64,000 nucleotides of DNA from UBA1479 sp002706405. GTDB lineage: Bacteria > Pseudomonadota > Alphaproteobacteria > Rhodospirillales > Casp-alpha2. Positions within the stretch are counted from its first letter, which is position 1. Every line of letters starts with the position of its first letter. A model generated the notes under the pieces. The model searched no databases. It saw only the letters and a program-made list of their open reading frames with translations, and was not told the origin of the DNA. Made by a program: the position numbers and the translations under genes. Location of the stretch: NCBI GenBank assembly GCA_963972255.1, contig CAXATO010000001.1, positions 186,001 to 250,000 of the forward strand, written 5' to 3'. This document shows positions 50,472 to 60,117 of the stretch, one piece after another.

Positions 50472-51656
50472 ATGACCGGCGCGGCCTTGCTGGCGCTCGT
50501 GGTCTGGATCGGCATCCTGTTCTGCCGCGGGCGGTTCTGGTTTGCCGACCAATTCCTAAGCCCCGCCGCCAAGACCCCGCCCAAGGGCGGCTGGCCCGCC
50601 GTGGTCGCCGTCATTCCCGCCCGCGACGAGGCTGACAGCATCGCCCGCACGGTATCGTCTTTGGTTACCCAGGATTATCCCGGGCGGCTTGATGTCATGG
50701 TGGTCGATGACAATTCGACGGACGGCACGGGGGCGCTGGCGCGGCAGGCGGCCGAGACGGCGGGGGCCGGCAACCGCTTTCATCTGGTCACCGGCAAGCC
50801 CTTGGCCGAAGGCTGGTCCGGCAAGCTGTGGGCAGTTCATCAGGGGCTTCAGGCAGCGTCGGATAAGGCGTCCGATGCGCGCTATGTCCTGCTGACCGAT
50901 GCCGACATTTCTCACGACCCGGCGAACCTGCGCCGTCTGGTCGAAAAGGCGGAGATGGAAAACCGCGATCTGGTGTCCCTCATGGTACGGCTCAATTGCG
51001 AGACACCGTGGGAACGTCTGCTGATCCCGGCCTTCGTGTTTTTCTTCCAGAAACTGTTTCCCTTTCCCTGGGTCAACGACCCGGTCAAGCGCACGGCGGC
51101 GGCGGCGGGCGGCTGCATGCTGGTGCGGCGCCGCGCCCTGGATGCGGCCGGTGGGATTTCCGCGATCAAGAACCGGCTGATCGATGATTGCGCGCTGGCG
51201 GCGCTGTTGAAGGCGCGGGGGTCGATCTGGCTCGGCCTCAGCCGCGAGACGGTCAGCCTGCGCCGCTACGACGGCCTGGGGGAACTCTGGCAGATGGTGG
51301 CGCGCACGGCCTATGAACAGCTCGGCCATTCGCCGCTGATGCTGCTCGGCACCGTTTTCGGCATGGCTCTGCTTTATCTGCTGCCACCGGTGGCGGTGGT
51401 TTGGGGGCTGGTGACGGGAGATGGGTGTCTGCTGGCCGCCGGGGCCGCGGGCTGGCTCGCCATGGCCGTCGCCTATTTCCCGACCCTGCGGCTTTACGGC
51501 AGCCCTCCCTGGGCGGCGGCGGCACTGCCGGCGGCGGGATTTCTCTATACTCTGATGACCATCGATTCCGCCCGCCGTCACGGTCAGGGCCGGGGCGGCG
51601 GATGGAAAGGGCGGACTTACGCCGGCCGTTCGGGCGGGTCTGAATCAGGGGGCTAG
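50472..51656 (+). CDS. hpnB: Hopanoid-cluster glycosyltransferase HpnB
   Basis: A 394-residue family-2 glycosyltransferase with an N-terminal membrane helix (MTGAALLALVVWIGILF), a GT-A core (AVIPARDEADSIARTVSSL, VVDDNSTDGTGALA, LLTDADISHDP with the metal-binding Asp pair, and GGCMLVRRRALDAAGGISAI), and two or three C-terminal membrane spans. ATG 50472 lies ten bases after hpnC. Members in hpn operons are called HpnB; the sugar acceptor is not firmly known. Confidence 0.88.
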   Translation: MTGAALLALVVWIGILFCRGRFWFADQFLSPAAKTPPKGGWPAVVAVIPARDEADSIARTVSSLVTQDYPGRLDVMVVDDNSTDGTGALARQAAETAGAGNRFHLVTGKPLAEGWSGKLWAVHQGLQAASDKASDARYVLLTDADISHDPANLRRLVEKAEMENRDLVSLMVRLNCETPWERLLIPAFVFFFQKLFPFPWVNDPVKRTAAAAGGCMLVRRRALDAAGGISAIKNRLIDDCALAALLKARGSIWLGLSRETVSLRRYDGLGELWQMVARTAYEQLGHSPLMLLGTVFGMALLYLLPPVAVVWGLVTGDGCLLAAGAAGWLAMAVAYFPTLRLYGSPPWAAAALPAAGFLYTLMTIDSARRHGQGRGGGWKGRTYAGRSGGSESGG

Positions 51657-51727
51657 CCGTGTCAGGGCTTGGGCGGCGTTAAAGGACGCTGGCCTTCGTC
51701 GCGCCCCCCAGTGTATCCATAGCGCCC

Positions 51728-52597
51728 ATGGACAATCTGGTGACCCTTTCCGAGGCCGACGTTGCCCGCGCCCGCGCGCAGGTCGAAGATATCGTGCGCG
51801 CGTCGGGCACGACCTTCTTTTGGGCCATGCGGTTCCTGCCCGGTGAAAAGCGCCGCGCCATGTTCGCGGTCTATGCCTTTTGCCGCATCGTCGACGATAT
51901 CGCCGACGAGCCCAATCCGCTGGATGTGAAGAAGCGCGAGCTGGCGCGATGGCGGGATGAAATCCGCTCCCTTTATATGGGGCGGCCGATGGATCCTGTC
52001 GCCATCGCCCTGGCCGAACCGGTCGCCCGGTTCGGACTGGCTGAAGCCGATTTCCAGGCCGTCATCGACGGCATGGAAACGGACGCGGCGGCAACGCTGC
52101 GCCTCGCCACCCGCGACGACCTGTTGCGCTACTGTGACCGCGTCGCCTGCGCCGTCGGGCGGCTGAGCTGCCGCATCTTCGGTCTCGGGCGGGACGTCGG
52201 CGACAAGCTGGCGGCGTCGCTCGGTCTGGCCCTTCAGTTGACCAACATCCTGCGCGACCTGGCCGAGGACGCGGAGCGGGACCGGCTGTACCTGCCGGAA
52301 GACCTGCTGGCCGACCACGGGGTCACGGCCCGCGATCCCAAGGGTGTTCTCGCCGATGCCAAGCTGATCCCCGCCGTGGCCGAGATCGGCGCCCTGGCCG
52401 AAGGCAAGTTCGCCGAAGCCCGGGCCTTGATCGGCCAATGCGAAGGCGATCGGGTCAAGCCCGCGACCATGATGATGGAAGCCTATGAGCGCATCTTCCG
52501 CCGCATGCGGGGGCGCGGCTGGCATCGGGTGTTGGAGCTGGCGGGATTGACCAAGGCGGAAAAGCTGTGGGTCGCCTTCCGCTATGGCCTGTTGTAG
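51728..52597 (+). CDS. hpnD: Presqualene diphosphate synthase HpnD
   Basis: A 289-residue squalene/phytoene-synthase fold protein. First Asp motif FCRIVDDIADEP (51-62), then YCDRVACAVGRLSC and the second motif NILRDLAEDAERDRLYLP; these define the two magnesium sites that bind farnesyl diphosphate. HpnD condenses two farnesyl diphosphates to presqualene diphosphate. Together with HpnC and HpnE it replaces eukaryotic-type squalene synthase. Confidence 0.94.
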   Translation: MDNLVTLSEADVARARAQVEDIVRASGTTFFWAMRFLPGEKRRAMFAVYAFCRIVDDIADEPNPLDVKKRELARWRDEIRSLYMGRPMDPVAIALAEPVARFGLAEADFQAVIDGMETDAAATLRLATRDDLLRYCDRVACAVGRLSCRIFGLGRDVGDKLAASLGLALQLTNILRDLAEDAERDRLYLPEDLLADHGVTARDPKGVLADAKLIPAVAEIGALAEGKFAEARALIGQCEGDRVKPATMMMEAYERIFRRMRGRGWHRVLELAGLTKAEKLWVAFRYGLL

Positions 52598-52605
52598 CCC
52601 CGGCG

Positions 52606-53871
52606 ATGGCGGGCGGACGTATTCATGTGATCGGCGCCGGCGTGGCGGGGCTTGCCGCCGCCCTGCGCTTGGCTGAACGGGGCTGCAACGTCACCCTGCA
52701 TGACAGCGCCGGGCATGCGGGCGGGCGCTGCCGATCCTATTTCGACGTTCATCTGGATCGCCGTATCGACAACGGCAATCATCTGATGCTGTCCGGCAAC
52801 TGGGCGATCCGTGATTATCTGCAAACGGTCGGGGCGGCGGACAGCCTGACCGGGCCCGAAGACGCATCCTTTCCCTTTCGCGATCTGCGGACCGGCGAAA
52901 CCTGGACCGTGACGCCCGATGCGGGGCGCGTGCCCTGGTCGATCCTGTTTGGGTCAGGCCGGGTGCCGGGAACCCGGTTGAGTGAATACCTGCGGGTGCG
53001 GCATCTTGCCGCGGCCGGCCCCGACGCCACGGTCGCGGAGTGTCTGGCCGGGCCGGGGGCGTTGTTCGAAAAATTCTGGGAACCGCTTGCCGTCGGCGTG
53101 CTGAATACGTCTGTCGACACGGCGTCGGCGCGCCTGTTGTGGCCGGTTGTGAAAGAAACCTTCGGGCGCGGCCGCGCCGCCTGCAAGCCCCTGATGGCGC
53201 GGGCAGGGTTGAGTGAAAGCTTCGTCGATCCCGCACTCACCTATCTGGCGGGGAAGGGGGCGACGGTGCGGTTCAACAACCGCCTGCGGGCTTTGGACCT
53301 TGGCGACGGGCAGGTTCGCGCCCTCGATTTCGCCGGCGCCACGGTGGTTCTGGAGCCGGGGGATCAGGTCGTCCTCGCCGTGCCGGCTTGGGCGGCGGCT
53401 GATCTGCTGCCCGATCTGAACGGACCGGAAGGCAGCCATGCCATCGTCAACGCCCATTTCCGCCTGACCGGGCCGGTGCCGCCGGCACCGCCGATGGTCG
53501 GTCTGGTCGGCGGCACGGCGCAATGGGTGTTCCTGCGCGGCGACGTGGCCTCGGTGACGGTCAGCGCGGCCGACGATCTGGCGGCGGAAGCCAACGAGAC
53601 CATTGCGCAGCGTCTTTGGTCGGAGGTCCGGGCGGCCCTGGGATTGGCCGATGGTCCCTTGCCGCTGTGGCGCATCGTCAAGGAAAAGCGGGCGACTATC
53701 AGCCAGACCCCGGCCCAGGATCGTCGCCGCCCGCAGCCGCGAACGGTGTGGCGAAATCTGGTCCTGGCCGGCGACTGGACGGCGACGGGTCTGCCGGCGA
53801 CCATCGAAGGCTCCATCCGGTCCGGCTTCCGGGCCGCGGACATGGTTGTCACATCCGTGTCATCGTCTTGA
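52606..53871 (+). CDS. hpnE: Hydroxysqualene dehydroxylase HpnE
   Basis: A 421-residue FAD amine-oxidase/phytoene-desaturase-like protein. The dinucleotide motif is IHVIGAGVAGLAAALRLAERG, followed by HAGGRCRSYFD and IDNGNHLMLSGN; the C-terminal LAGDWTATGLPATIEGSIRSG is the FAD-binding end. HpnE reduces hydroxysqualene to squalene. ATG 52606 is eight bases after the hpnD stop; the ribosome site is weak, suggesting coupling. Confidence 0.92.
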   Translation: MAGGRIHVIGAGVAGLAAALRLAERGCNVTLHDSAGHAGGRCRSYFDVHLDRRIDNGNHLMLSGNWAIRDYLQTVGAADSLTGPEDASFPFRDLRTGETWTVTPDAGRVPWSILFGSGRVPGTRLSEYLRVRHLAAAGPDATVAECLAGPGALFEKFWEPLAVGVLNTSVDTASARLLWPVVKETFGRGRAACKPLMARAGLSESFVDPALTYLAGKGATVRFNNRLRALDLGDGQVRALDFAGATVVLEPGDQVVLAVPAWAAADLLPDLNGPEGSHAIVNAHFRLTGPVPPAPPMVGLVGGTAQWVFLRGDVASVTVSAADDLAAEANETIAQRLWSEVRAALGLADGPLPLWRIVKEKRATISQTPAQDRRRPQPRTVWRNLVLAGDWTATGLPATIEGSIRSGFRAADMVVTSVSSS

Positions 53872-53990
53872 TTTGAGAGACCCTTTCTGTAAGAAGGGGC
53901 GTGATGGCCGCGGGCATTGAATTTTGCGCCTGCGAAGAGTACATCTGGGCGATTAATGGCCTGATAACAAAAGATTCAAGCGGTGATGTG

Positions 53991-55967
53991 ATGGACAAGT
54001 CCAAGCAGCCAACGGACAGCGTGCCGGTTGCCGGTGCCGGCGAGACGCCTCATGCGGGTCCTCACCCGGAGCTGGATTCCGCCATCGACGAGGCCCAGGC
54101 TTGGCTGGCCGGTCAACAGGCCAAGGACGGCAGCTGGGCGTTCGAGCTTGAAGCAGATGCGACGATCCCCGCCGAATATGTGCTTCTGAACCATTTCCTG
54201 GGCGAACCGAACGACGCTATCGAAGCCAAGATGGGCAACTACCTGCGCCGCATTCAGGGTGCACATGGCGGTTGGCCGCTGTTCCATGACGGCGATTTCG
54301 ATATGAGTGCGACGGTCAAGGCCTACTACGCCCTGAAGCTGATCGGCGACGACCCGGATGCCCCTCATATGGCCAAGGCGCGGGCGGCCGTGCTGGCGCG
54401 CGGTGGTGCCGCGCGCTCGAACGTGTTCACGCGCATCGCACTGGCGTTGTTTGAACAGGTGCCCTGGCGCGCCGCGCCGGTGATCCGACCGGAAGCCATC
54501 CTGCTGCCGTCATGGTCACCGTTCCACATCGATAAGGTCGCTTATTGGTCGCGCACGGTGATGATCCCGCTGTTCGTGCTCGCCGCGACCCGGCCCAAGG
54601 CACGGAACCCGCGGGGCCTGGGCATTCGCGAACTGTTCAGCGAAGACCCCTTCAAGCAGACCGATTTCCTGCACAACCCCACGGGGCATGTGCTGGGCAA
54701 CGTGTTCCTGGCCATCGACAAGGCGGCGCGGCTGGTTCAGCCGATGATCCCCCAATGGCTGGAAAAGAAGGCCATCACCAAATGCATGGACTTCGTGAAG
54801 ACGCGCTTGAACGGCGAGGACGGCTTGGGCGGCATCTTCCCGGCGATGGCCAATGCGGTCATGGCCTATGACGTGCTGGGCTATCCCCGCGACCATCCCG
54901 ATTTCGTGACGGCGCGCGGCGCCATTGAAAAGCTGGTGGTGGAGCGGGACGACGAAGCCTATTGCCAGCCTTGCCTGTCGCCCGTTTGGGACACGGGCCT
55001 GGCGCTTCATGCCATGCAGGAATGCGGCATGGAAAAGGGTGATCTGGTGTTGGACAAGGCCGCCGAATGGCTGGTCGACCGCCAGATTACGGACGTCAAG
55101 GGCGACTGGGCCGTCCGGCGTCCGAACCTGCGCCCCGGCGGTTGGGCGTTCCAGTACTGGAACGACCATTACCCGGACGTCGACGACACGGCGGTCGTCG
55201 TCATGGCGCTGCACCGCGCCGACCCGGTTCGCTACAAAGAAGCGATCGACCGCGGGGTCGAATGGATCATCGGCATGCAGAGCGAAAGCGGCGGCTGGGG
55301 TGCTTTCGATGCGGAGAACGAAGCGCATTACCTGAATCATATTCCGTTCGCGGACCACGGGGCCCTGTTGGACCCGCCGACGTCCGACGTCAGCGCCCGC
55401 TGCCTGGGGATGCTGGCGCAGCTTGGTTATGGCGCCGACGATGCCGTGGTCGCCCGCGCGATTACGTTCCTGAAGAACGAACAGGAAGAAGACGGTTCCT
55501 GGTTCGGGCGTTGGGGCACCAATTACATCTACGGCACCTGGTCGGTCCTGAGTGCCTTGAACGCGATCGGCGAAGATATGAGCCAGCCTTATATTCGCCG
55601 TGCCGTCGACTGGCTGAAGAGCCGCCAGATGGCCGATGGCGGCTGGGGCGAGGATTGCGCGACCTATTGGGAAGAGCGTAAGGGCCTGGCCAAGGAAAGC
55701 ACGCCGTCGCAGACGGCTTGGGCCTTGATGGGCCTGATGGCCGCGGGTGAACTGGACAGCGCCCAGGTCGAAAGCGGCGTCAACTATCTGCTGAACCATC
55801 CGCGTGAAGGCGGAAAATGGCAGGAATCCATGTTCAACGCCGTGGGCTTTCCCAAGGTGTTCTACATCACCTATCACGGATACAGCGCCTATTTCCCGCT
55901 ATGGTCCTTGTCCCGCTACCGCAATCTGAAGCGCAGCAACACCAAACGCCCCGCCTACGGCATTTGA
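53991..55967 (+). CDS. shc: Squalene-hopene cyclase
   Basis: A 658-residue class II triterpene cyclase, normal length for the family (also called hpnF). The catalytic DVDD motif (DVDDTAVVV, Asp 396-399) is intact. Several QW-type repeats are visible (QQAKDGSWAFELE, QSESGGWGAFDAENE, QEEDGSWFGRWG, QMADGGWGEDC). ATG 53991 is chosen; upstream in-frame residues are unlike the family. The enzyme converts squalene to hopene and diplopterol at the inner membrane. Confidence 0.96.
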   Translation: MDKSKQPTDSVPVAGAGETPHAGPHPELDSAIDEAQAWLAGQQAKDGSWAFELEADATIPAEYVLLNHFLGEPNDAIEAKMGNYLRRIQGAHGGWPLFHDGDFDMSATVKAYYALKLIGDDPDAPHMAKARAAVLARGGAARSNVFTRIALALFEQVPWRAAPVIRPEAILLPSWSPFHIDKVAYWSRTVMIPLFVLAATRPKARNPRGLGIRELFSEDPFKQTDFLHNPTGHVLGNVFLAIDKAARLVQPMIPQWLEKKAITKCMDFVKTRLNGEDGLGGIFPAMANAVMAYDVLGYPRDHPDFVTARGAIEKLVVERDDEAYCQPCLSPVWDTGLALHAMQECGMEKGDLVLDKAAEWLVDRQITDVKGDWAVRRPNLRPGGWAFQYWNDHYPDVDDTAVVVMALHRADPVRYKEAIDRGVEWIIGMQSESGGWGAFDAENEAHYLNHIPFADHGALLDPPTSDVSARCLGMLAQLGYGADDAVVARAITFLKNEQEEDGSWFGRWGTNYIYGTWSVLSALNAIGEDMSQPYIRRAVDWLKSRQMADGGWGEDCATYWEERKGLAKESTPSQTAWALMGLMAAGELDSAQVESGVNYLLNHPREGGKWQESMFNAVGFPKVFYITYHGYSAYFPLWSLSRYRNLKRSNTKRPAYGI

Positions 55968-55980
55968 TCGGCCCGGCGTG

Positions 55981-56667
55981 ATGGCCCGTATCGGCATCAT
56001 CACCGGGGTTTTACGTGAGGTCGCCTGCCTTTCCGATATTTCCACCGATGTCGACCTGGACGTGCGGGCATCCGGCGCCGATCCCCGGCGCGCCGGCGAA
56101 TTGGCGGATGAAATGTTCGCCCAAGGGGCGGTGGCCCTGCTCAGCTTCGGCCTGTGCGGCGGCCTGGACCCGACGCTGAAGGCCGGGGATGTGATCCTGC
56201 CGACCCGTGTCATCTCTGCCGAAGGCAAGAGCCTGACCTGTGATCCCGACTGGACCGGCCGGCTGGAGGATGCGCTGGGCGCCATGGTGACGCGCAAGGG
56301 CACCACCTTGGCGCATGCGCCGACCATCGTCGCCGGACCCCGACGCAAATCCGTGCTGCGCGCCACCACGGGCGCGGATGCCGTCGATATGGAAAGCTAT
56401 GCCGTGGGGCGGGCGGCGCGAAAGGCGGGGCGGCCCTTCGCGATCATCCGTGCCGTGTCCGATACCTCGGAAACACGATTGCCCGAATGGACGGACGAAA
56501 TCGTCTCGACCTCGGGCGGCACGGACGGGGTGCGCCTGTTGAAGAACCTGGCGACCCATCCGGGCGATATCGGGAAGTTGCTGGCGCTGGGGCGCGGCAG
56601 CACGCGGGCGTTGAAGGTCCTGCGTGATGTGGCCAAGCGTCTCGGCCCCGGCCTTGCCTTTGAGTGA
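55981..56667 (+). CDS. hpnG: Hopanoid phosphorylase/nucleosidase HpnG
   Basis: A 228-residue purine-nucleoside-phosphorylase-like protein. IITGVLREVACL, LLSFGLCGGLDPTLKAGDVILP and the ribose-contacting VDMESYAVGRAA motif are seen. HpnG removes adenine from adenosylhopane to give ribosyl- or formylhopane-type C35 hopanoids. It starts 13 bases after shc; GTG 55978 is an alternative to ATG 55981. Convergent with hpnH, 12 bp apart. Confidence 0.92.
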   Translation: MARIGIITGVLREVACLSDISTDVDLDVRASGADPRRAGELADEMFAQGAVALLSFGLCGGLDPTLKAGDVILPTRVISAEGKSLTCDPDWTGRLEDALGAMVTRKGTTLAHAPTIVAGPRRKSVLRATTGADAVDMESYAVGRAARKAGRPFAIIRAVSDTSETRLPEWTDEIVSTSGGTDGVRLLKNLATHPGDIGKLLALGRGSTRALKVLRDVAKRLGPGLAFE

Positions 56668-56679
56668 CGAAGCCTGTTT

Positions 56680-57843
56680 TTAGGCCGCCTCTTCCTTCTT
56701 GCGGGCGGCGGCCTGTTTTTCGGCCTCGGCCTTTTCTTCCATCTTCTGGCTCAGCGTCTTGACCAGGCCTTCGAATACGAATTCGGCCGGGCGCTGGTTG
56801 TCCATGTTGATTTCCGGGGCCATCTCGCCGTCCGTGTTGATGCCTTTCAGGAAGACCTTCAGGGCCTTCAGCGGATGCGACACGGTGTCGGTGACGGCGG
56901 TCGGCTCATAGCCGCAATGGACCATGCAGTCGGCGCATTTTTCGTAATTGCCGGTGCCGTACTTGTCCCATTCGACGCTGTCCATCAGTTCCTGGAACGT
57001 GTCGGCATAGCCTTCGTTCAGCAGGTAGCAGGGTTTCTGCCAGCCGAAGATGTTGCGCGTCGGATTGCCCCAGGGCGTGCATTTGTAGCTCTGGTTGCCG
57101 GCCAGGAAGTCGAGGAACAGGCTCGACTGGCTGAACCGCCATTTCTCGGCGCCTTCGTGCTTGAAGACGTCGCGGAACAGCTGCTTGGTCTTCTTGCGGG
57201 ACAGGAAATGTTCCTGATCGGGCGCCCGTTCATAGGCATAGCCGGGCGATACGGTGATGCCCTCGACCCCCAGGTCGTGGGTGCAGAAGTCGAAGAACTC
57301 GGCCGCTTCGGCCGCGGACATCTGATCGAACAGGGTGCAGTTGACGTTGACCCGGAAACCCATGGCCTTCGCCTTGCGGATGGCGGAAACGGCGCGCTTG
57401 AAGGTACCCGGCTGGTTCACGGCCTTGTCGTGATGGGCTTCCATGCCGTCCAGATGGACCGAGAAGGTCAGGTAGGGCGTGGGCGTGAACTTGCTCAGGT
57501 TCTTTTCCAGAAGCAGGGCGTTGGTGCACAGATAGACGAACTTCTTGCGCGCCACGATGCCCTCGACGATTTCCTTGATCTCCTTGTGGATCAGCGGCTC
57601 GCCACCGGGGATTGAGACGATGGGCGCGCCACAGTCATCGACCGCCTTCAGGCACTCGTCCACGGACAGGCGCTTGTTCAGGATGTCGTCTTCGTAATCG
57701 ATCTTGCCGCAGCCGGGGCAGGCCAGATTGCAGCGGAACAGGGGTTCCAGCATCAGGACGAGGGGGTATTTCTCCACCCCGCGAAGCTTCTTGCCCATGA
57801 TATAGGCGCCGACGCGGACCTGCTGGATGACGGGGACTGCCAT
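56680..57843 (-). CDS. hpnH: Adenosylhopane synthase HpnH (radical SAM)
   Basis: A 387-residue radical S-adenosylmethionine protein. The cluster-binding motif is CNLACPGC (Cys 38, 42, 45), followed by IVSIPGGEPLIHKEI, the SAM-binding GGEP. A C-terminal SPASM-like Cys stretch (KCADCMVHC) is present, and the tail is a charged, Ala/Lys/Glu-rich extension. HpnH adds 5'-deoxyadenosine to diploptene. It and ispH run opposite to the preceding genes as their own unit. Confidence 0.95.
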   Translation of the reverse strand: MAVPVIQQVRVGAYIMGKKLRGVEKYPLVLMLEPLFRCNLACPGCGKIDYEDDILNKRLSVDECLKAVDDCGAPIVSIPGGEPLIHKEIKEIVEGIVARKKFVYLCTNALLLEKNLSKFTPTPYLTFSVHLDGMEAHHDKAVNQPGTFKRAVSAIRKAKAMGFRVNVNCTLFDQMSAAEAAEFFDFCTHDLGVEGITVSPGYAYERAPDQEHFLSRKKTKQLFRDVFKHEGAEKWRFSQSSLFLDFLAGNQSYKCTPWGNPTRNIFGWQKPCYLLNEGYADTFQELMDSVEWDKYGTGNYEKCADCMVHCGYEPTAVTDTVSHPLKALKVFLKGINTDGEMAPEINMDNQRPAEFVFEGLVKTLSQKMEEKAEAEKQAAARKKEEAA

Positions 57844-57859
57844 GTAACTCTCCGGTATC

Positions 57860-58828
57860 TCAGGCCCCGGCGTGGGGGCCTGTGCCGTCGTTCAATTCGC
57901 GCGGCAGTTTGAAAACGATGTTTTCTTGCACACCCTTCAGTTCTTCGACCTGGGTGTTGCCGAACTCGCCAAGGCGGCGGATCAGTTCCTGCACCAGTTC
58001 CTCTGGCGCCGAAGCACCGGCGGTGATGCCGACCGTCGTCACGCCGTCGAGCCATTTGGGGTCGAGCATGCTGGCATCGTCGATCAGATAAGCGGGCACG
58101 CCGATCTCGCCGCCGATTTCCCGCAGGCGGTTGGAGTTCGACGAATTCTTCGCGCCGACCACCAGCAGCAGATCGACCTTGGTGCACAATTCGCGCACCG
58201 CCTGCTGACGGTTCTGGGTGGCGTAGCAAATGTCTTTCACGTCCGGGCCGACGATGGCCGGGAAGCGGTTTTTCAGGGCGTTGATGGTGTCGCGGGTTTC
58301 ATCGACGCTGAGGGTCGTCTGCGTCACGTAAGACAGCGCCTTCGGGTCCTTGACCTGGAGATGGGCCACGTCTTCCGGGGTCTGCACCAAGTGGACACCG
58401 CCGGGAATACGGCCCTGGGTGCCTTCGACCTCGGGATGGCCGGCATGGCCGATCAAAATGACCTCGCGGCCTTTCTGGGCGTGATTCTGGCCTTCCTTGT
58501 GAACCTTGGAGACCAGCGGGCAGGTCGCGTCGATCACGGGCAGGCCGCGGTCGTTGGCCTCGACCTCGACCTTTTCGGCGACGCCGTGGGCGGAAAAGAT
58601 GGTGACGGCGCCGTCGGGCACGTCGGACACTTCTTCGACGAACACGGCACCCTTGGCGCGCAGAGATTCGACGACGTGCTTGTTGTGCACGATCTCGTGG
58701 CGGACGTAGACGGGCGGTCCGTGGATTTCCAGGGCCCGTTCAACGATTTCGATGGCGCGCTCCACCCCGGCGCAGAAACCGCGCGGGCTGGCGAGCAGGA
58801 TCTTCAGGTTTTTGGTCATCGCGATCAC
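57860..58828 (-). CDS. ispH: 4-hydroxy-3-methylbut-2-enyl diphosphate reductase
   Basis: A 322-residue IspH/LytB with its three cluster cysteines in SPRGFCAGV, DATCPLVSKVHKE and ICYATQNRQQ. HGVAEKV and TTLSVDET are also diagnostic. It makes IPP and DMAPP for squalene and hence hopanoids. The start is probably the GTG at 58828, five bases after GAGG; ATG 58819 is the alternative. An ATG-TGA start-stop pair overlaps the GTG and may modulate initiation. Confidence 0.96.
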   Translation of the reverse strand: MIAMTKNLKILLASPRGFCAGVERAIEIVERALEIHGPPVYVRHEIVHNKHVVESLRAKGAVFVEEVSDVPDGAVTIFSAHGVAEKVEVEANDRGLPVIDATCPLVSKVHKEGQNHAQKGREVILIGHAGHPEVEGTQGRIPGGVHLVQTPEDVAHLQVKDPKALSYVTQTTLSVDETRDTINALKNRFPAIVGPDVKDICYATQNRQQAVRELCTKVDLLLVVGAKNSSNSNRLREIGGEIGVPAYLIDDASMLDPKWLDGVTTVGITAGASAPEELVQELIRRLGEFGNTQVEELKGVQENIVFKLPRELNDGTGPHAGA

Positions 58829-58989
58829 ATAATCCTCAGGAGGGCCCTTGTAAACCTTGAGATATTGCAGTGCAAACGGGCATTTTAAGCTACATGGGGC
58901 CGTGCAACTCCATTGTTAAGGGGCGGCGACCGGAAAGTCAGCCAATTACCGCTGGAAATCGAGACTTTTATGAGGCCTAAATCCCCGCC

Positions 58990-59991
58990 ATGACAAAAGG
59001 CTCTCCCAATCTGGTGACGGGCGCCAGCGGCTTCGTCGGCGCCGCCGTGGTGCGCAAACTGCTCGACGCGGGCGAGGCCGTGCGCGTCCTCATGCGCCCC
59101 GGCAGCGACCGCCGCAACATCGCCGGCCTGGATGTCGAGGTCGTCGAAGGCGACCTGCGGGCACCGGAAACGCTGGCGCCGGCGGTCAAGGGCTGCCGCG
59201 CCCTGTACCATGTGGCCGCCGACTACCGCATCTGGACCCGCGATCCCGCCGCCATGTTCCGTGCCAATGTGGACGGCTCCGCCGCCATCGTGCGCGCGGC
59301 GGCCGAGGCTGGGGCGGAACGCATCGTCTATACCTCTTCCGTCGCCGTGTTGGGCATTCCGCCGGGCGGCGTCGGCGACGAAGACACGCCGGTTACCTAT
59401 GGCGACATGATCGGGCCTTACAAGCAGTCCAAATACAAGGCCGAGGAACGCATCCGGGAATTGACCGCCCAGGAAGGCTGGCCCGTGGTCATCGTCAACC
59501 CGTCGACCCCCATCGGCCCGCGCGACGTGAAGCCGACGCCGACCGGGCGCATCGTCGTCGACGCGGCCAACGGCAAGATGCCGGTCTATGTGGATACGGG
59601 CCTGAACGTCGCCCATGTGGACGATGTGGCGGCGGGGCACCTGCTGGCCTTCGCCAAGGGACGCATCGGCGAGCGCTACGTGCTGGGCGGCGAGAACATG
59701 GGGTTGAGCGATATTCTCGGCGTGATTGCCGAGTTGACCGGCGGGCGGCCGCCTCTGTTCCGGGTGCCGACGGGCCTGATCATGCCGATCGCCCATATCT
59801 CTGAAGCCTGGTGCCGGCTGACCGGCGCGGCGGAACCGATGGTTGCCCCGGATTCGGTGCGCATGGCGAAAAAGAAGATGTTCTTCCGTTGGGACAAGGC
59901 GGCCCGGGAACTGGGTTATGCGCCCCGCCCGGCGCGGGACGCCCTGGCCGACGCCGTCGCCTGGTTCCGTGCCAACGGCTATATCGCGTAA
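58990..59991 (+). CDS. hpnA: Hopanoid-associated sugar epimerase/NAD-dependent reductase HpnA
   Basis: A 333-residue extended SDR. NAD motif VTGASGFVGAAVV, DLRAPETL, VYTSSVAVLG with Ser, and GPYKQSKYKAEE with the Tyr-x3-Lys pair, then NPSTPIGPRDVKPTPTG. HpnA is a standard member of hopanoid clusters, thought to act on the sugar-like side chain or a lactone of it. Divergent from ispH across 161 bp. Confidence 0.92.
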   Translation: MTKGSPNLVTGASGFVGAAVVRKLLDAGEAVRVLMRPGSDRRNIAGLDVEVVEGDLRAPETLAPAVKGCRALYHVAADYRIWTRDPAAMFRANVDGSAAIVRAAAEAGAERIVYTSSVAVLGIPPGGVGDEDTPVTYGDMIGPYKQSKYKAEERIRELTAQEGWPVVIVNPSTPIGPRDVKPTPTGRIVVDAANGKMPVYVDTGLNVAHVDDVAAGHLLAFAKGRIGERYVLGGENMGLSDILGVIAELTGGRPPLFRVPTGLIMPIAHISEAWCRLTGAAEPMVAPDSVRMAKKKMFFRWDKAARELGYAPRPARDALADAVAWFRANGYIA

Positions 59992-60117
59992 CGATCGAAG
60001 CGGTGGTGTGTTGCCATGCGCTCAGCGCATGTTTCTCCGCAATTTCACGATATTGACAATAGACCGTCACATGCGCACCTAATGCGCGACGAAACGGAAA
60101 GTGGATTTAACGATCAA

